From assembly GCA_947626265.1 (NCBI GenBank), contig CANQRM010000024.1:1-42422 (forward strand): a stretch of DNA of 42,422 nucleotides, read 5' to 3'. This document shows, piece after piece, positions 15,434 to 24,925 of this stretch. The notes below the pieces were generated by a model. It searched no databases. It saw only the letters and a list, made by a program, of their open reading frames with translations, and was not told the origin of the DNA. This DNA is from an uncultured Oscillospiraceae bacterium. GTDB taxonomy: Bacteria > Bacillota > Clostridia > Oscillospirales > Oscillospiraceae. A program made the position numbers and the translations under genes. The first letter of the stretch is position 1, and each line of letters begins with the position of its first letter.

Positions 15434-17020
15434 TCACTTCTTGCTTCGCAGGGTATCGATATCCAGCATCTCCAGCGAGCCGCCCAGGTCCGTCAGCGCC
15501 AGCTGCAGGCCGAACAGGTTCAGCGCCGTGGCGACAAACTCCAGTATCACGTTCAGGGCCGTCATGATGGCCACCGCCTCCATGGGCATGCCCAGCTGGG
15601 TGAACAGCAGCGTATAGCAGGTGAGCGCCGCCCCCGGCACCGGCGGCGCCGCGATGGCCAGCATCACGGATATGAACAGCAGTGTCAGCAGCCACGCCGG
15701 CGTGATGGCCACGCCGTACGTCTCCGCCATGCACTGGCCCCCTACCAGAAACAGCACCGACGCGCCGGGCATGTATATGACCTGCCCCAGAGGGATGCCG
15801 AATCTGGTTATTTTTTCACTTATGCCCAGCTGCCGTTCGCAGCAATTCTGGTTGGTGGGATAGGCCGCCACGGCAGAGGCCGTGCTCAGGCCGATGAGGA
15901 AGGTGGGCATGGTCTTTTTAAGTATGGTCATGGGTCTCACCTTCCACCGGACACACACCAGGGCCAGGCTGCACACCATCACCACCGCCGTGCCCAGGAC
16001 CATGATGAGGATGATCTTATAGGACTGGGCCAGGAGCCGGAACTCGTCTCCCAGGAACATCTTGAAGACGCTGCCGAACACGAATACGGGGACCAGGGTG
16101 CTGATCGCCTCCATGATGAGCTGGACCACGTAGTTGGACTGCTCCACGAAGGTGGCCGTCACGGAGACCTTCTCTCCCAAAACCAGCAGCGCCATGCCGA
16201 TGAGCACCGCCACGAAAATGATCTGCAAAGGGTTGCCTTCTGTGAAGGGCGTGAAGAAGTTAGCCGGCACGATGTCCAGCACCATGTCCATCAGCTCCGT
16301 CGGGTCGAAGGCCTGGCCGCCCCCCGCGGCTATGGAAAAGAAGGGCACCACGGCCGCTCCCGCGATGACCGTAAATATGACGGTATACAGGATGAACTTG
16401 GCGATCATCCGCTTGCCGATGCGGCCGAAGGAGGCCACGTCGCCGATGCAGCAGATGCCCCATGTCACCGAGAGGAATATCATGGGCCCGGATACGGCGG
16501 TGAGAAGACCAACGAATGTGTTGAAAAGGGGCGAGACCAGCTTATCCGAGAGCGCGAGGCGGGCAGTCTCCGGCATGAGCCTGCACAGATAGCCCAGCGC
16601 CACCGCTACTACCAGGGCGATGGCCAAAGAGACCATGAGGGAGCGCTTTTTCCGCTTGGGGGTAAAGAGAACACGGTTGACCCCGTCCTTGTACTGCCAC
16701 AGGGGCGCCAGGCCCATCTGGGCCATCATGCCCGTCAGCGCGCCGCTGTCAGGCCGGTCGGGTTCCGCCAGAGGGTCCAGGGACGGGCCGGGCACATTAA
16801 GCTCCACCCGCGGGGCACGGAAACGCCGGCGGCAGCGCAGGGTGAACCCCTCCGCCGTCCCCTCGTCCCGGTAGCGCAGCAGCGCCTCCTCCAGGGCCAG
16901 CCGGACCCGGAGGGCGTCCTTCCGCTCCACCTTGTCCGCCGTGAGGAACTCATAGGCGGCCTCCCCGGCGTCGTCGATGCCGGGACCTGTCAGGGCATAC
17001 TTCTCTTCTGCGTTTTCCAT
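15434..17020 (-). CDS. SLC1/DAACS-like carrier with N-terminal RsbW-like domain (copy 2)
   Basis: 528 residues, the same length as the downstream copy and nearly identical over most of its sequence, a clear tandem duplicate. RsbW-like part: LALEEAL (41-47), VPGPSLDPL (76-84), DGVNRVLF (112-119). Transport core: hairpin 1 TASAVAAYPTN, helix 7 YMPGA and hairpin 2 APPVPGAAL. In helix 8 the Asp that ligates sodium in GltPh is Asn here (ALNLF) whereas copy 1 keeps Asp, so the duplicates may differ in coupling. The ATG at 17020 follows AAGGAG. A nine-G run lies about 50 bp upstream in the leader. Confidence 0.82.
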   Translation of the reverse strand: MENAEEKYALTGPGIDDAGEAAYEFLTADKVERKDALRVRLALEEALLRYRDEGTAEGFTLRCRRRFRAPRVELNVPGPSLDPLAEPDRPDSGALTGMMAQMGLAPLWQYKDGVNRVLFTPKRKKRSLMVSLAIALVVAVALGYLCRLMPETARLALSDKLVSPLFNTFVGLLTAVSGPMIFLSVTWGICCIGDVASFGRIGKRMIAKFILYTVIFTVIAGAAVVPFFSIAAGGGQAFDPTELMDMVLDIVPANFFTPFTEGNPLQIIFVAVLIGMALLVLGEKVSVTATFVEQSNYVVQLIMEAISTLVPVFVFGSVFKMFLGDEFRLLAQSYKIILIMVLGTAVVMVCSLALVCVRWKVRPMTILKKTMPTFLIGLSTASAVAAYPTNQNCCERQLGISEKITRFGIPLGQVIYMPGASVLFLVGGQCMAETYGVAITPAWLLTLLFISVMLAIAAPPVPGAALTCYTLLFTQLGMPMEAVAIMTALNVILEFVATALNLFGLQLALTDLGGSLEMLDIDTLRSKK

Positions 17021-17154
17021 GGGGTGTTTCTCCTTGTGTGAGTATTATCTTATAAGACCCCCCCCCGCAGGATTTTTGCCGCTCACCAAGGAGAACAAAA
17101 TGCCATGCGCAGAACAGTCTGAAAAGAACAGATGTTTCTTGCCAGGAATTCGTA
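17021..17154 (-). promoter_or_regulatory. 134-bp intergenic leader with nine-G tract
   Basis: On the minus strand a run of nine G (complement of 17058-17066) is followed by TCTTATAAGATAAT, a plausible -10 region, then AAGGAG and the ATG of copy 2. A convincing -35 box was not found. No hairpin terminator follows the ABC fusion gene, so read-through is also possible. Length change in the G-run could alter promoter spacing. Confidence 0.4.
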
Positions 17155-20100
17155 TCAGAATACAACGGTCACCGTATTGACCCCGTCGGCATAGGCGTGA
17201 GCGCTGCTCTTGGTCTTGCTGAGAGCCAGCGCCCTGCTCAGCTCATCTCCCTGGGTCAGCGGGTCGAACTCCTCCCCGCTCCAGCGGATGACGGCTTCGC
17301 ACTCGCTCCCGTCCTCACTGCAGAGGGCGTCGAAGCTCAGGCTGCACCCATCGTCCGGCAGGGCCGGCAGGATGCTCGTCACGCACAGCTCCTCAAATAT
17401 CTGCTGATACTTGAGGGACTGGGGCGCGCCCAGCAGCTGCTTGCGGGCAAAGCGATCGATGTCGCCCGCCGCGCCGATGAAGTCAAACTCCTTGGAGGCG
17501 ATATCCAGATGGAAGGTCTTCAGGCGATTGACGAATGCCCGGCAGCGGTCTGTCTTCGGATGATCGTACACCTGCTCCGGCGTCCCCTCCTCGTAAACGA
17601 CGCCTTCATCCATATAAAACACCCGCGTGGATACATCCCGGGCAAATTTCATCTCATGGGTAACGATAAGCATGGTCAGGCCCTGCTCGGCCAGACTGCG
17701 GATGACCGCCAGCACCTCTCCCACCATGGTGGGGTCCAGGGCGCTGGTGGGCTCGTCAAAGAGGATGATCTCCGGCTGCATGCCCAGGGTACGGGCAATG
17801 GCGACACGCTGCTTCTGGCCGCCGGAGAGCTCGTCGGGGTAGTTGAGCCCCTTCTCCGCCAGTCCCACCTTGGCCAGCAGGCGCATGCCCCGCTCATAGG
17901 CCTCCTGCCGGGTGCAGCCCAGCAGCTCCACCGGCCCCAGCATGATATTTTCGATCACGGTCAGATGGGGGAACAGGTTGAAGCTCTGGAACACCATGCC
18001 CATGCGGCGGCGCACGGCGCTAAGCTGCGCAGGCTTCACGCCGGTCACCGGCTGGCCGAACACCTTGATCTCGCCCTCCGTGGGCGTCTCAAGGCGGTTG
18101 ATGCAGCGCAGGAAGGTGCTCTTGCCCGTGCCGGAGGGGCCGATGATGGAGATGACGTCCCCCTGGTCAATGACGGCGTTCACGTCCTTCAGGGGCGTGG
18201 CGTTGGGATATACCTTCTTCAGATGGGAAACGGTGATGACCGGGCCCTCACCCCGGGCAGTCTTCTGCTCTTCCGGGGCGTCCGTAATGGCGGCGCTCCG
18301 GTCCACGCCCTTGGGCTCACGGCGACGGCGGCGGGGGTCGATCTTCCTCTCCACCAGGCCCAGCAGCGAGGTCAGGCACCACGCCAGCAGGAAATACAGC
18401 ACCGCCGTCAGTATCAGCGGGAAGAACGCCTCAAAGGTACGGCTGCGGATAAGGTCGGTGACCTTGGTCAGGTCCTGCACCGCGATATACCCCACCACAG
18501 AGGTCATTTTCACCATGGAGATGAACTCGCCCCTGTACACCGGCAGGATATGCCGCGCCGCCTGGGGCGCGATGATCTTCGTGAAGGTCTTGACCCGGCC
18601 GAAGCCCATGGCGGACGCCGCCTCCCACTGGCCCACGTCCACGGCGTCGATGCCGGTGCGGATCATCTCGGAGACATAGACGCCGAAGTTGACGGTGAAG
18701 CCGATGATGGCCACGACGATGCCGTCCAGTCTCGCCCTGGCGAAGACCACGTAGAACAGCACCATCAGCAGCACCAGCACAGGGACGCCCTGTATCAGCC
18801 GGATAAAGGCCGCCGTGATGCCGGAGGCGATCTTATTGTGGCTGCGGCGCACGAGGCACAGGCCAAAGCCCAGCACCGTGCCGAACAGAGCCGCGAAGAT
18901 CGATATGATGAACGTGACGCCCAGGCCGGAGAGGATCATCTGCCACCGGTTCTCCTGGATGAAGTTCTTATAAAAGCTGTCCTTGAGCCCGGCCCAGAAG
19001 CCCGTTTCTTCCTCCTGAATGGCCACGCCCATATCCTCGGCCCGGACGACGAGGGTCAGGCCGCCCACATAGTGGGTGATGGGGAAATCGATGCTCTGCT
19101 TCCGCTCGTCGGTGATGCTCATGGCGCCGGAGACGATGTCCGCCCGGCCGCTGCTCAGCATCTGTATCAGCGAGCCGAAAGTGCTCTGGGTGATCTCCAG
19201 CTCCATCCCCAGCTCCTTGGCGATGAGGGAGACAAGCTCCACCTCATAGCCAAGGGACTGGCCGTTCCCGCCCACATAGCTCATGGGCTCCAGCGTGGAG
19301 TCATGGGCATACCGCAGGACGCCGTTGGGCGCGTCATACTCCCCCACGTCGATGGTCTTTTTGCTGTCGTCGGCGCCCAGCCATTTCTCCCGCAGGGCGT
19401 CCAGGGTACCGTCCTCTGTATATCTCTCGATGATGGCGCTGATCTTATCCGTCAGGGGGCTGTCCTTTTGTAGGCCCAGGCCGTAGGTGTCCGGCGCCAC
19501 TATCTCGGGGAACATGGCCAGATCCGGCTGCCGGGCCACCGCCAGCTGGGCCACGGGCATATCGTGGGCCACGGCGTCCAGCGTGCCCGACTGCAGCGCC
19601 AGAAGCAGCGCGGAGGCGTCGTCGTAATACTGAAATTCGCAGCCGCTGACCACCGCGCTCACAAGCTGATCGGAGATGCTGCCCGCCATGACGCCTATGG
19701 TCGTACCGGCAAAGTCCTGCAGCGTCTGGAAGCGGGCAGCGTTCTGTCCGTGGTTCGCGACCACCGCCACCACGCCGCCGGTGTAATCCGGGTCGGCGAA
19801 GTTCACGCTCTCCGCCCGTTCCTCCGTCACGGTCAGGCCGGTGGCCGACACGTCGTACATACCGGTGGCAAGGCCCGCGAAAATAGACGATATCTCCACG
19901 CTGCTCATTTCCAGCCCGTAGCCATAGGCCTTGCAGAAGCGGACCATGATATCGACGTCGTATCCGACGATCTGGCCGTCCTTGATATAGCAGAATGGCG
20001 CAATGTCCGTTTTTTCCGCCATGCGGATGACGCCGTTGTCCGCCGGGAAGGCCGTCCAGTCCTCTACCACCTTTTTGCTCTCGTCGGCGCCCAGCCAGAT

Positions 20101-20586
20101 GCCGTCGATCTCCTCCAGGGTACCGTCCGCCTTGATCTGCGCCAAAAATTCGTTATACTCGTCCCGCAGCGCCGCGCCCCGCTCGGTCTTTGAAAAAGCG
20201 GCGGCGTAGCTCTCCTCCACCAGCACATCGGGCAGATAGGTCACCGCCGGGTTTTCCAGGCACAGGATACGGGCGACGGGCTCGTCCATCAAAAACCCTG
20301 CGATCTTCCCCTGCTCCACCGCCAGGGCCAGATCCGGGACCTTGTCGTAATACTGCTTGTCCGCGTCCTCGATCAGTTCGTCGGTATGGACGTCGAAGCT
20401 GGAGCCGGTCAGCACGCCGATGGCCTGTCCGTCCAGCTGGCGGACGTCGGTTATCTGCTCGGTTTCCCCGCCGCCGCTCTTCGCGCACCCGCCAAGAAGC
20501 AGGCATATGAGAACGATCACCAGGGACAGGCAAAGACAGAATTTCCAATTAAACCGTATCGCCGTTTTCATTTTGTTTTCCATCAT
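17155..20586 (-). CDS. Amino-acid ABC importer in one chain: binding lobes, permease, ATPase and RsbW-like tail
   Basis: 1143 residues. A lipoprotein signal (lipobox LLGGC, Cys34) is followed by four SBP3-type lobes in order lobe 2 (45-172), lobe 1 (185-278), lobe 2 (287-408), lobe 1 (421-515). A HisM-type permease follows (about 545-750, with the EAASAMGFG coupling loop). The ATPase is 783-1020: Walker [10 protein letters not shown], signature LSGGQKQR, Walker [12 protein letters not shown], His 977. A tail of about 120 residues (1025-1143) has [15 protein letters not shown] and [10 protein letters not shown], matching the RsbW-like domain of the neighbouring carriers. All parts of a polar amino-acid importer are thus fused. 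The first ATG overlaps the upstream stop (ATGA) and has AAGGAG. Confidence 0.88.
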   Translation of the reverse strand: MMENKMKTAIRFNWKFCLCLSLVIVLICLLLGGCAKSGGGETEQITDVRQLDGQAIGVLTGSSFDVHTDELIEDADKQYYDKVPDLALAVEQGKIAGFLMDEPVARILCLENPAVTYLPDVLVEESYAAAFSKTERGAALRDEYNEFLAQIKADGTLEEIDGIWLGADESKKVVEDWTAFPADNGVIRMAEKTDIAPFCYIKDGQIVGYDVDIMVRFCKAYGYGLEMSSVEISSIFAGLATGMYDVSATGLTVTEERAESVNFADPDYTGGVVAVVANHGQNAARFQTLQDFAGTTIGVMAGSISDQLVSAVVSGCEFQYYDDASALLLALQSGTLDAVAHDMPVAQLAVARQPDLAMFPEIVAPDTYGLGLQKDSPLTDKISAIIERYTEDGTLDALREKWLGADDSKKTIDVGEYDAPNGVLRYAHDSTLEPMSYVGGNGQSLGYEVELVSLIAKELGMELEITQSTFGSLIQMLSSGRADIVSGAMSITDERKQSIDFPITHYVGGLTLVVRAEDMGVAIQEEETGFWAGLKDSFYKNFIQENRWQMILSGLGVTFIISIFAALFGTVLGFGLCLVRRSHNKIASGITAAFIRLIQGVPVLVLLMVLFYVVFARARLDGIVVAIIGFTVNFGVYVSEMIRTGIDAVDVGQWEAASAMGFGRVKTFTKIIAPQAARHILPVYRGEFISMVKMTSVVGYIAVQDLTKVTDLIRSRTFEAFFPLILTAVLYFLLAWCLTSLLGLVERKIDPRRRRREPKGVDRSAAITDAPEEQKTARGEGPVITVSHLKKVYPNATPLKDVNAVIDQGDVISIIGPSGTGKSTFLRCINRLETPTEGEIKVFGQPVTGVKPAQLSAVRRRMGMVFQSFNLFPHLTVIENIMLGPVELLGCTRQEAYERGMRLLAKVGLAEKGLNYPDELSGGQKQRVAIARTLGMQPEIILFDEPTSALDPTMVGEVLAVIRSLAEQGLTMLIVTHEMKFARDVSTRVFYMDEGVVYEEGTPEQVYDHPKTDRCRAFVNRLKTFHLDIASKEFDFIGAAGDIDRFARKQLLGAPQSLKYQQIFEELCVTSILPALPDDGCSLSFDALCSEDGSECEAVIRWSGEEFDPLTQGDELSRALALSKTKSSAHAYADGVNTVTVVF

Positions 20587-22223
20587 GACATGCTCCTTTT
20601 CAGCTTATTTTCGTCAAGCATTCCAACACTTTTCGCCGCGAGCGTCACCTGCACCTGCAGGCAGGCAACGCCGGCGGCCGTCATAAAGAAGTCCAATATC
20701 GCGTTACCCGCGACCGCCAGGGCCAGCGCCTCGCCGGGGATGCCAAGCTGTGCATACATGATGGTAAATACGGAGAGGGCCCCGCCGGGGATCGGCGGCA
20801 GCGCCATGGACAGAAGCCCCGTCGTCAAGACCGACGTGAAGAGGAACATCGGCGTGATGGGGATGCCATAGGATTCCGCCATGCACAGGCCCAGAGCGAA
20901 AAGGCCCACCACAAAGCCCGGCTTGTAAAGGACCTGTCCCAGCGGGATGCCAAAATCCGCCACCTTTTTGGGGATGCCCAGTTCCTTTACGCACGTCTCC
21001 AGATTCGTCGCGAGGGCGGCGGCCGAGGAGGCCGTCGTCAGGGCGATCAGAAAAGTCGGCAGCATCTTCCTTATCAGAAGGATGGGGCTTACCTTCAGCC
21101 GCACCGCCGCCACAAAGACATAAAACAGTGTCAGGATAAAGCACACCGGTATCGTGATCGCGAACACCTTGAACAGACTGGAAAATCCGCTGTCAAAATC
21201 GGACAGGATGAGGTTGAACAGGCTCAAAAACACGAACAGCGGAATGATCTTTCCCAATACGCTCATCAGGAACCCTACGGCCTCGTTCACCTGCAGCAGG
21301 GTATTCTGGGCTGCCGATACCCGCTCGCCCAAAATCAAAAAGGCGGCGCCCACGCATGTCCCCAGAAAAACGAGCTGCAGCGCGTTTCCGTTCAAAAACG
21401 GCGAGACGATATCCGAGGGCACGATATCCAGCACCATCTGATAGATCGCCGAATAATTTCCTTTGATCTCACCCCCCGCTTCCGAAGCGATCGGGAACAG
21501 CAGGCAGCCCGCCAATGCCATGACCACCGCCAAAACAAATGTCCCCGCGACCATTCTTAAGATCAGCTTTTTGCCCACTCTGCCTACCATCGTCAGATCG
21601 CCGATGCTCACGATGCCGCAGCAGACGGCCAGGAACACCAGCGGGGACGAGACCGCCCGGAGCGCCCCCAAAATCATATTGAACAGGGGCTCCGTGACCG
21701 AAAGGGCCGCTGTCTGCATGGACGGGGCCCGCCTCAGGGCGAAACCCAGGAACGCCGCCAGGAAAACCGCGCCTAAAAGCCACGCCAGCTGTCCCATGGA
21801 CGACTTTTTCTTCCTGGGATTGCAGACCAGGCAGTTTTTTCCGTCTTTATAGGCGTATGTAAACGAAAGCCCAGCCTGGGAGAGCATACGGCTGCTGAGC
21901 ACCAATGTCTCGTCATTCCATGGGTCTATGGTCGGACCGTCTACGCTTACTCTCAAATAAGCCCGTCCAAATTTCTGCCCGCAGTCCACATGGACCATAG
22001 CGCCCGCCAAAGGCTCAAGCCAGACGCCCAGTATCTCCTCCAGCGACAGGCGGACACGGATGATATCCTTTTTATCCGCTCCTGCCTCCGTAAGCGCCTG
22101 CACGCATATCCCGGACACCGTGTCGATCGTCTTCGGGGACAGGGGGTAGTTTTCGCTGCGGCTGTGCACCTTTAACCCTCCCCCGGGCCTGATCGTTCCG
22201 ATCGTTATCCTTTGCATGTTCAT
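20583..22223 (-). CDS. SLC1/DAACS-like carrier with N-terminal RsbW-like domain (divergent copy 3)
   Basis: 546 residues, built like the two downstream copies but clearly diverged. Degenerate GHKL/RsbW-like part: LSLEEIL (59-65), [10 protein letters not shown] (93-102), DGKNCLVC (127-134). A Lys-rich linker and the SLC1 core follow, with hairpin 1 [11 protein letters not shown], helix 7 YKPGF in place of NMDGT, and hairpin 2 LPPIPGGAL. In helix 8 the family Asp is replaced (FMTAAG). GGAGG lies 7-8 nt before the ATG at 22223. It is 33 bp after the binding-protein gene and overlaps the ABC fusion gene by 4 bp, so the three are one operon. Confidence 0.82.
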   Translation of the reverse strand: MNMQRITIGTIRPGGGLKVHSRSENYPLSPKTIDTVSGICVQALTEAGADKKDIIRVRLSLEEILGVWLEPLAGAMVHVDCGQKFGRAYLRVSVDGPTIDPWNDETLVLSSRMLSQAGLSFTYAYKDGKNCLVCNPRKKKSSMGQLAWLLGAVFLAAFLGFALRRAPSMQTAALSVTEPLFNMILGALRAVSSPLVFLAVCCGIVSIGDLTMVGRVGKKLILRMVAGTFVLAVVMALAGCLLFPIASEAGGEIKGNYSAIYQMVLDIVPSDIVSPFLNGNALQLVFLGTCVGAAFLILGERVSAAQNTLLQVNEAVGFLMSVLGKIIPLFVFLSLFNLILSDFDSGFSSLFKVFAITIPVCFILTLFYVFVAAVRLKVSPILLIRKMLPTFLIALTTASSAAALATNLETCVKELGIPKKVADFGIPLGQVLYKPGFVVGLFALGLCMAESYGIPITPMFLFTSVLTTGLLSMALPPIPGGALSVFTIMYAQLGIPGEALALAVAGNAILDFFMTAAGVACLQVQVTLAAKSVGMLDENKLKRSMS

Positions 22224-22256
22224 GGTCTTGCCTCCATATCAGACCGATAGGTGTTC

Positions 22257-23378
22257 TTACTGCTGATCAAGGGCCGCGTCCATCCAGTCGCAGGACGGCA
22301 TAAAGCTGCTGTCCGTATAGGCGCCCGCCGCCACATCCGAAAGAGTTTCCACTGTGATATCCTGTCCGGACATGACCTGCTCCTGGGTCACCACCACGGA
22401 CGGGATCTCCATCCACATCCCCGGGCTCTCATAATAGCTGGAGGCCGCCTTGATGTCGTCATACTGTCCGGCCATCTCCAGGGCCAGCACCCGGCAGGCG
22501 AACTCTCCGTTCAGCATCCAGTTGGTGGTGGCGCAGGCCTTCCAGTTTTCGCCCTCCGCCATGAGCCGGATATCCTCGTCGCAGATATCCACCGACACCA
22601 TGGGGATATCGCTGCCCAACGCCCGCAGGGCTTTATATACGCCCCGGGCATAGGCGTCATAGCAGCACCATATGGCGTCTATCTCACCGTCACCGTATTT
22701 CCCGATGATCTCCTCCGCCGCGTCCTGCATGGAAGCTTCGGGGTCCAGATGATCCGCCGGGGCCATCTGCTCCAGCGTCCTGATCTTTCCCGCTGTTTCA
22801 TAGGGCTCATAACCGATCTGGCGGCGGTCAAAGGCAATGATGTAGTTCTCCTCCTGTACCTGCAGGATATTGACCGGTTCCTTATTTGCCGCTTTGTCCG
22901 GATACATGGCCAGGATCTCCTCCACCAGGGCCGCCGCAAGCCCGGCGTCCTGCTGGAACAGCTGGACCACGCCGTCGATCGTTTTCGTCTTCCCGTCCTC
23001 ATCCCTGAAAGAGGTGTCAAAGGCCGCTATTTTCAGCTCCGGGTATTCTTCCAGAACGCCCGACAGAAACGCCCAGGCGTAATCCACGCCCCCATGGGAC
23101 ACCAGAAGTCCGTCATAGCCCTCCTCTGCGCACTGCAGAATTCTGTTTTTCCATTCCTCGCCGCTGTCATTGCAGAAAAAGGTATCCGCCTCCATGCCCA
23201 GGGCTTCCGCCGTCTTTGTAAAGGACTCCGACCATAGCTCAAAAATGGGCGACGAGGACATGTACATGATATACGCGACCTTTTTCCCTTCTACCGGGCT
23301 GGTCCTCCCGGGGGCAGAGCCCGCCGCGCAGGTAACTGTCATGACCGCCGCCATAAGCAGTGTAATGATTTTCCGCAC
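22257..23378 (-). CDS. Periplasmic binding protein, type 1 (RbsB-like)
   Basis: 373 residues. Secretion signal (residues 1-24, ending TVTCAAGSA; the Cys may be a weak lipobox). Then the sugar/nucleoside-type binding fold: KKVAYIMYMSSSPIFELW at the first strand, a middle ...DGLLVSHGG segment, and DAIWCCYDAYARGVYKAL and PMVSVDICDE in the second lobe. The frame is open for 99 codons upstream, but the GTG at 23378 with GGAGGAGA nearby starts exactly at the signal peptide, and the upstream part covers the promoter region. First gene of the operon behind a LytTR-type repeat. It may deliver ligand to the importer or act as co-sensor for the kinase. Ligand unknown. Confidence 0.85.
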   Translation of the reverse strand: MRKIITLLMAAVMTVTCAAGSAPGRTSPVEGKKVAYIMYMSSSPIFELWSESFTKTAEALGMEADTFFCNDSGEEWKNRILQCAEEGYDGLLVSHGGVDYAWAFLSGVLEEYPELKIAAFDTSFRDEDGKTKTIDGVVQLFQQDAGLAAALVEEILAMYPDKAANKEPVNILQVQEENYIIAFDRRQIGYEPYETAGKIRTLEQMAPADHLDPEASMQDAAEEIIGKYGDGEIDAIWCCYDAYARGVYKALRALGSDIPMVSVDICDEDIRLMAEGENWKACATTNWMLNGEFACRVLALEMAGQYDDIKAASSYYESPGMWMEIPSVVVTQEQVMSGQDITVETLSDVAAGAYTDSSFMPSCDWMDAALDQQ

Positions 23379-23510
23379 TTCTGATCTCCTCCGTAGTCCT
23401 TTATGACTTCTTATAATATCCATCCATGTTGAGCAGATTTTCGCTCTTTGCAACGATCGTGCTGACGGCCACATCTCCCAGACAGTTGCTCTATGATTCT
23501 TAAAATTAAC

Positions 23511-23550
23511 ATATTGTAACTTAATATATATAATACAATGATTTAAAGGA
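23511..23550 (-). promoter_or_regulatory. AT-rich promoter region of the transporter operon
   Basis: The minus strand has overlapping -10-like boxes (TATTAT, TATATA, TATATT) in an A/T-only stretch about 130-170 nt before the GTG of the binding protein. No good -35 box is present, as expected of an activator-dependent promoter. The LytTR-type repeat lies directly upstream. Confidence 0.5.
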
Positions 23551-23562
23551 TAGGGATAAATA

Positions 23563-23594
23563 CCGAAATTGGTCGTTTTGATTCCGAAATTGGT
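23563..23594. promoter_or_regulatory. Direct repeat, probable LytTR response-regulator site
   Basis: CCGAAATTGGT occurs at 23563-23573 and again at 23584-23594, start-to-start 21 bp, identical over 11 bp. AgrA/ComE/LytTR regulators bind two about 9-bp direct repeats with 21-22-bp periodicity upstream of weak promoters. The site lies between the LytTR regulator operon and the transporter operon promoter. Confidence 0.6.
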
Positions 23595-23599
23595 CTCCG

Positions 23600-23632
23600 G
23601 CAGAAAAGGAAAAGCCGTCCGAAGACGGCTTT
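23600..23632 (-). terminator. Terminator of the two-component operon
   Basis: Minus strand: AAAGCCGTC-TTCG-GACGGCTTT, a 9-bp stem with UUCG tetraloop, then TCCTTTTC. It lies just past the kinase stop at 23645. Confidence 0.8.
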
Positions 23633-23644
23633 CAAAACGAAATT

Positions 23645-24925
23645 CTACGGATTCAGTATCACACAGGCGGTACAAATACCCTCCTGGACCTCATAGTTGA
23701 TCTCACCATGATACTTGACGGACGAGGAAATAATACTGTCGATCCCGATATCCCGCGCGGCCGGCAGTCCGTTTTCCAGCTTCAGATCCGGACTGCAGGG
23801 ATTGCTGACGGCGATCACCGTTTTATTCCCCACATTTCTGATATGGACCTGAATGGGACCGGGGCTTTTCCGCGCAGCGCAGGCGTTCAGCGCGTTTTCC
23901 AGAAGGTTGGCAAGGATCGCCACAAAGTCCACGTCGGCGACCGGCGACTGCGCCGGGGTATCCGCCTGCGCGATATATTCTACGCCCGCCTCTTTTGCCT
24001 TCCCCGCGTAAGAGCCCAGGATGCCGTTGACCGTGACGTTGGAGCACCACGCGGGAAAGCTCTCCGACGCCTCTCTGTTCTGCCCCAGATAGGCCAGGAT
24101 CCCCTCCGTGTTGCCCTCCCGGGCCATAGCCGCGATCTGCTCGTCGTGATGGCGCAGATCGTGACGGATACGCCGGTTCTCCTGCTCAGTCTTCCGCGCA
24201 TTTTCCACATAGGATATCAGGTACTCAACGTTTTGCCTTACCAGTTCGTCCCTTGCTTCCTTTCGCATCTGATGGATGTTGCTGATGATCAGGATGCTGG
24301 CCATGGCAAAAGAACACACGAGCAGCGAGAAAAGAAGTACGGTGTCTGAGTTGACCCCGTTGTCAGCGCTGATTCTTGACAAAAGTATCACGAAAGCGAC
24401 AAAATATATCATGGAGACGAGGCTCAGCGACATCCAGCTTTTTGTACGGAATCCGCTGATCTCGCGCACGACCGGTCTGCCGTATTTATAGTACACAATA
24501 AAGATCACAAAGCAAATGACGCTATAGATCACGCCTCGTATAAAATACACAAACGTCTCTGACCCGTCGGGCATAAGTACATAGCATCCAAGAAACGAAC
24601 TGGACAGGGAAATACAGAAAACGCAGCCATATGTGATCCATAGATAGCATTTTTTCCAAAACCCGTCTGCCGACACATGTATATAAATTCCCCAAAAGTA
24701 TAGATACGAAAGCGTCAGGGCAACCGGCATTCTCCATGGCTTTGACAGAAAAAGAAAGCTGAAATAACAATCCAGGAAAAGGAATATACCCGCCGATCCC
24801 CACAGCAGCGCCGTCTTTTTTACCGGGTATTTTCCCACCTGCAGCAAAAGTCCCGCCGTCAGATGCGTTGCGAAAAACACCAGGCTGACAAAAAAGGCGA
24901 TTATGATTATTTTACTCCCCCACAT
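23645..24925 (-). CDS. GHKL sensor histidine kinase (AgrC/NatK-like)
   Basis: 426 residues. Six or seven hydrophobic segments fill residues 1-218. A dimerisation helix carries the phospho-acceptor His255 in RIRHDLRHHDEQ, as in AgrC/NatK kinases. The GHKL ATPase domain has the N-box NLLENALNAC (Asn344), G1-like SNPCSPD (about 374-380) and the G2 stretch DIGIDSI (392-398). It has no large extracellular domain, so an external ligand may be sensed by the membrane part or through a partner such as the nearby binding protein. The ATG overlaps the regulator stop by one base. Base composition looks lower in GC than the flanking genes. Confidence 0.9.
   Translation of the reverse strand: MWGSKIIIIAFFVSLVFFATHLTAGLLLQVGKYPVKKTALLWGSAGIFLFLDCYFSFLFLSKPWRMPVALTLSYLYFWGIYIHVSADGFWKKCYLWITYGCVFCISLSSSFLGCYVLMPDGSETFVYFIRGVIYSVICFVIFIVYYKYGRPVVREISGFRTKSWMSLSLVSMIYFVAFVILLSRISADNGVNSDTVLLFSLLVCSFAMASILIISNIHQMRKEARDELVRQNVEYLISYVENARKTEQENRRIRHDLRHHDEQIAAMAREGNTEGILAYLGQNREASESFPAWCSNVTVNGILGSYAGKAKEAGVEYIAQADTPAQSPVADVDFVAILANLLENALNACAARKSPGPIQVHIRNVGNKTVIAVSNPCSPDLKLENGLPAARDIGIDSIISSSVKYHGEINYEVQEGICTACVILNP

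Larger units (their letters stand above)
13800..17020 (-). repeat. Tandem duplication of a 1.6-kb gene
   Basis: The two 1587-bp genes lie head to tail with a 47-bp gap. Long nucleotide stretches match exactly, for example the segment starting CAGGATGATC near 14373 and again near 16007. The duplication looks recent or is kept similar by gene conversion. Confidence 0.85.

Noticed and set aside
22257-23675. Longer start (99 extra codons) for the binding protein
   Set aside because: The extension covers the LytTR-type repeat and AT-rich promoter, has no ribosome site, and would bury the signal peptide.
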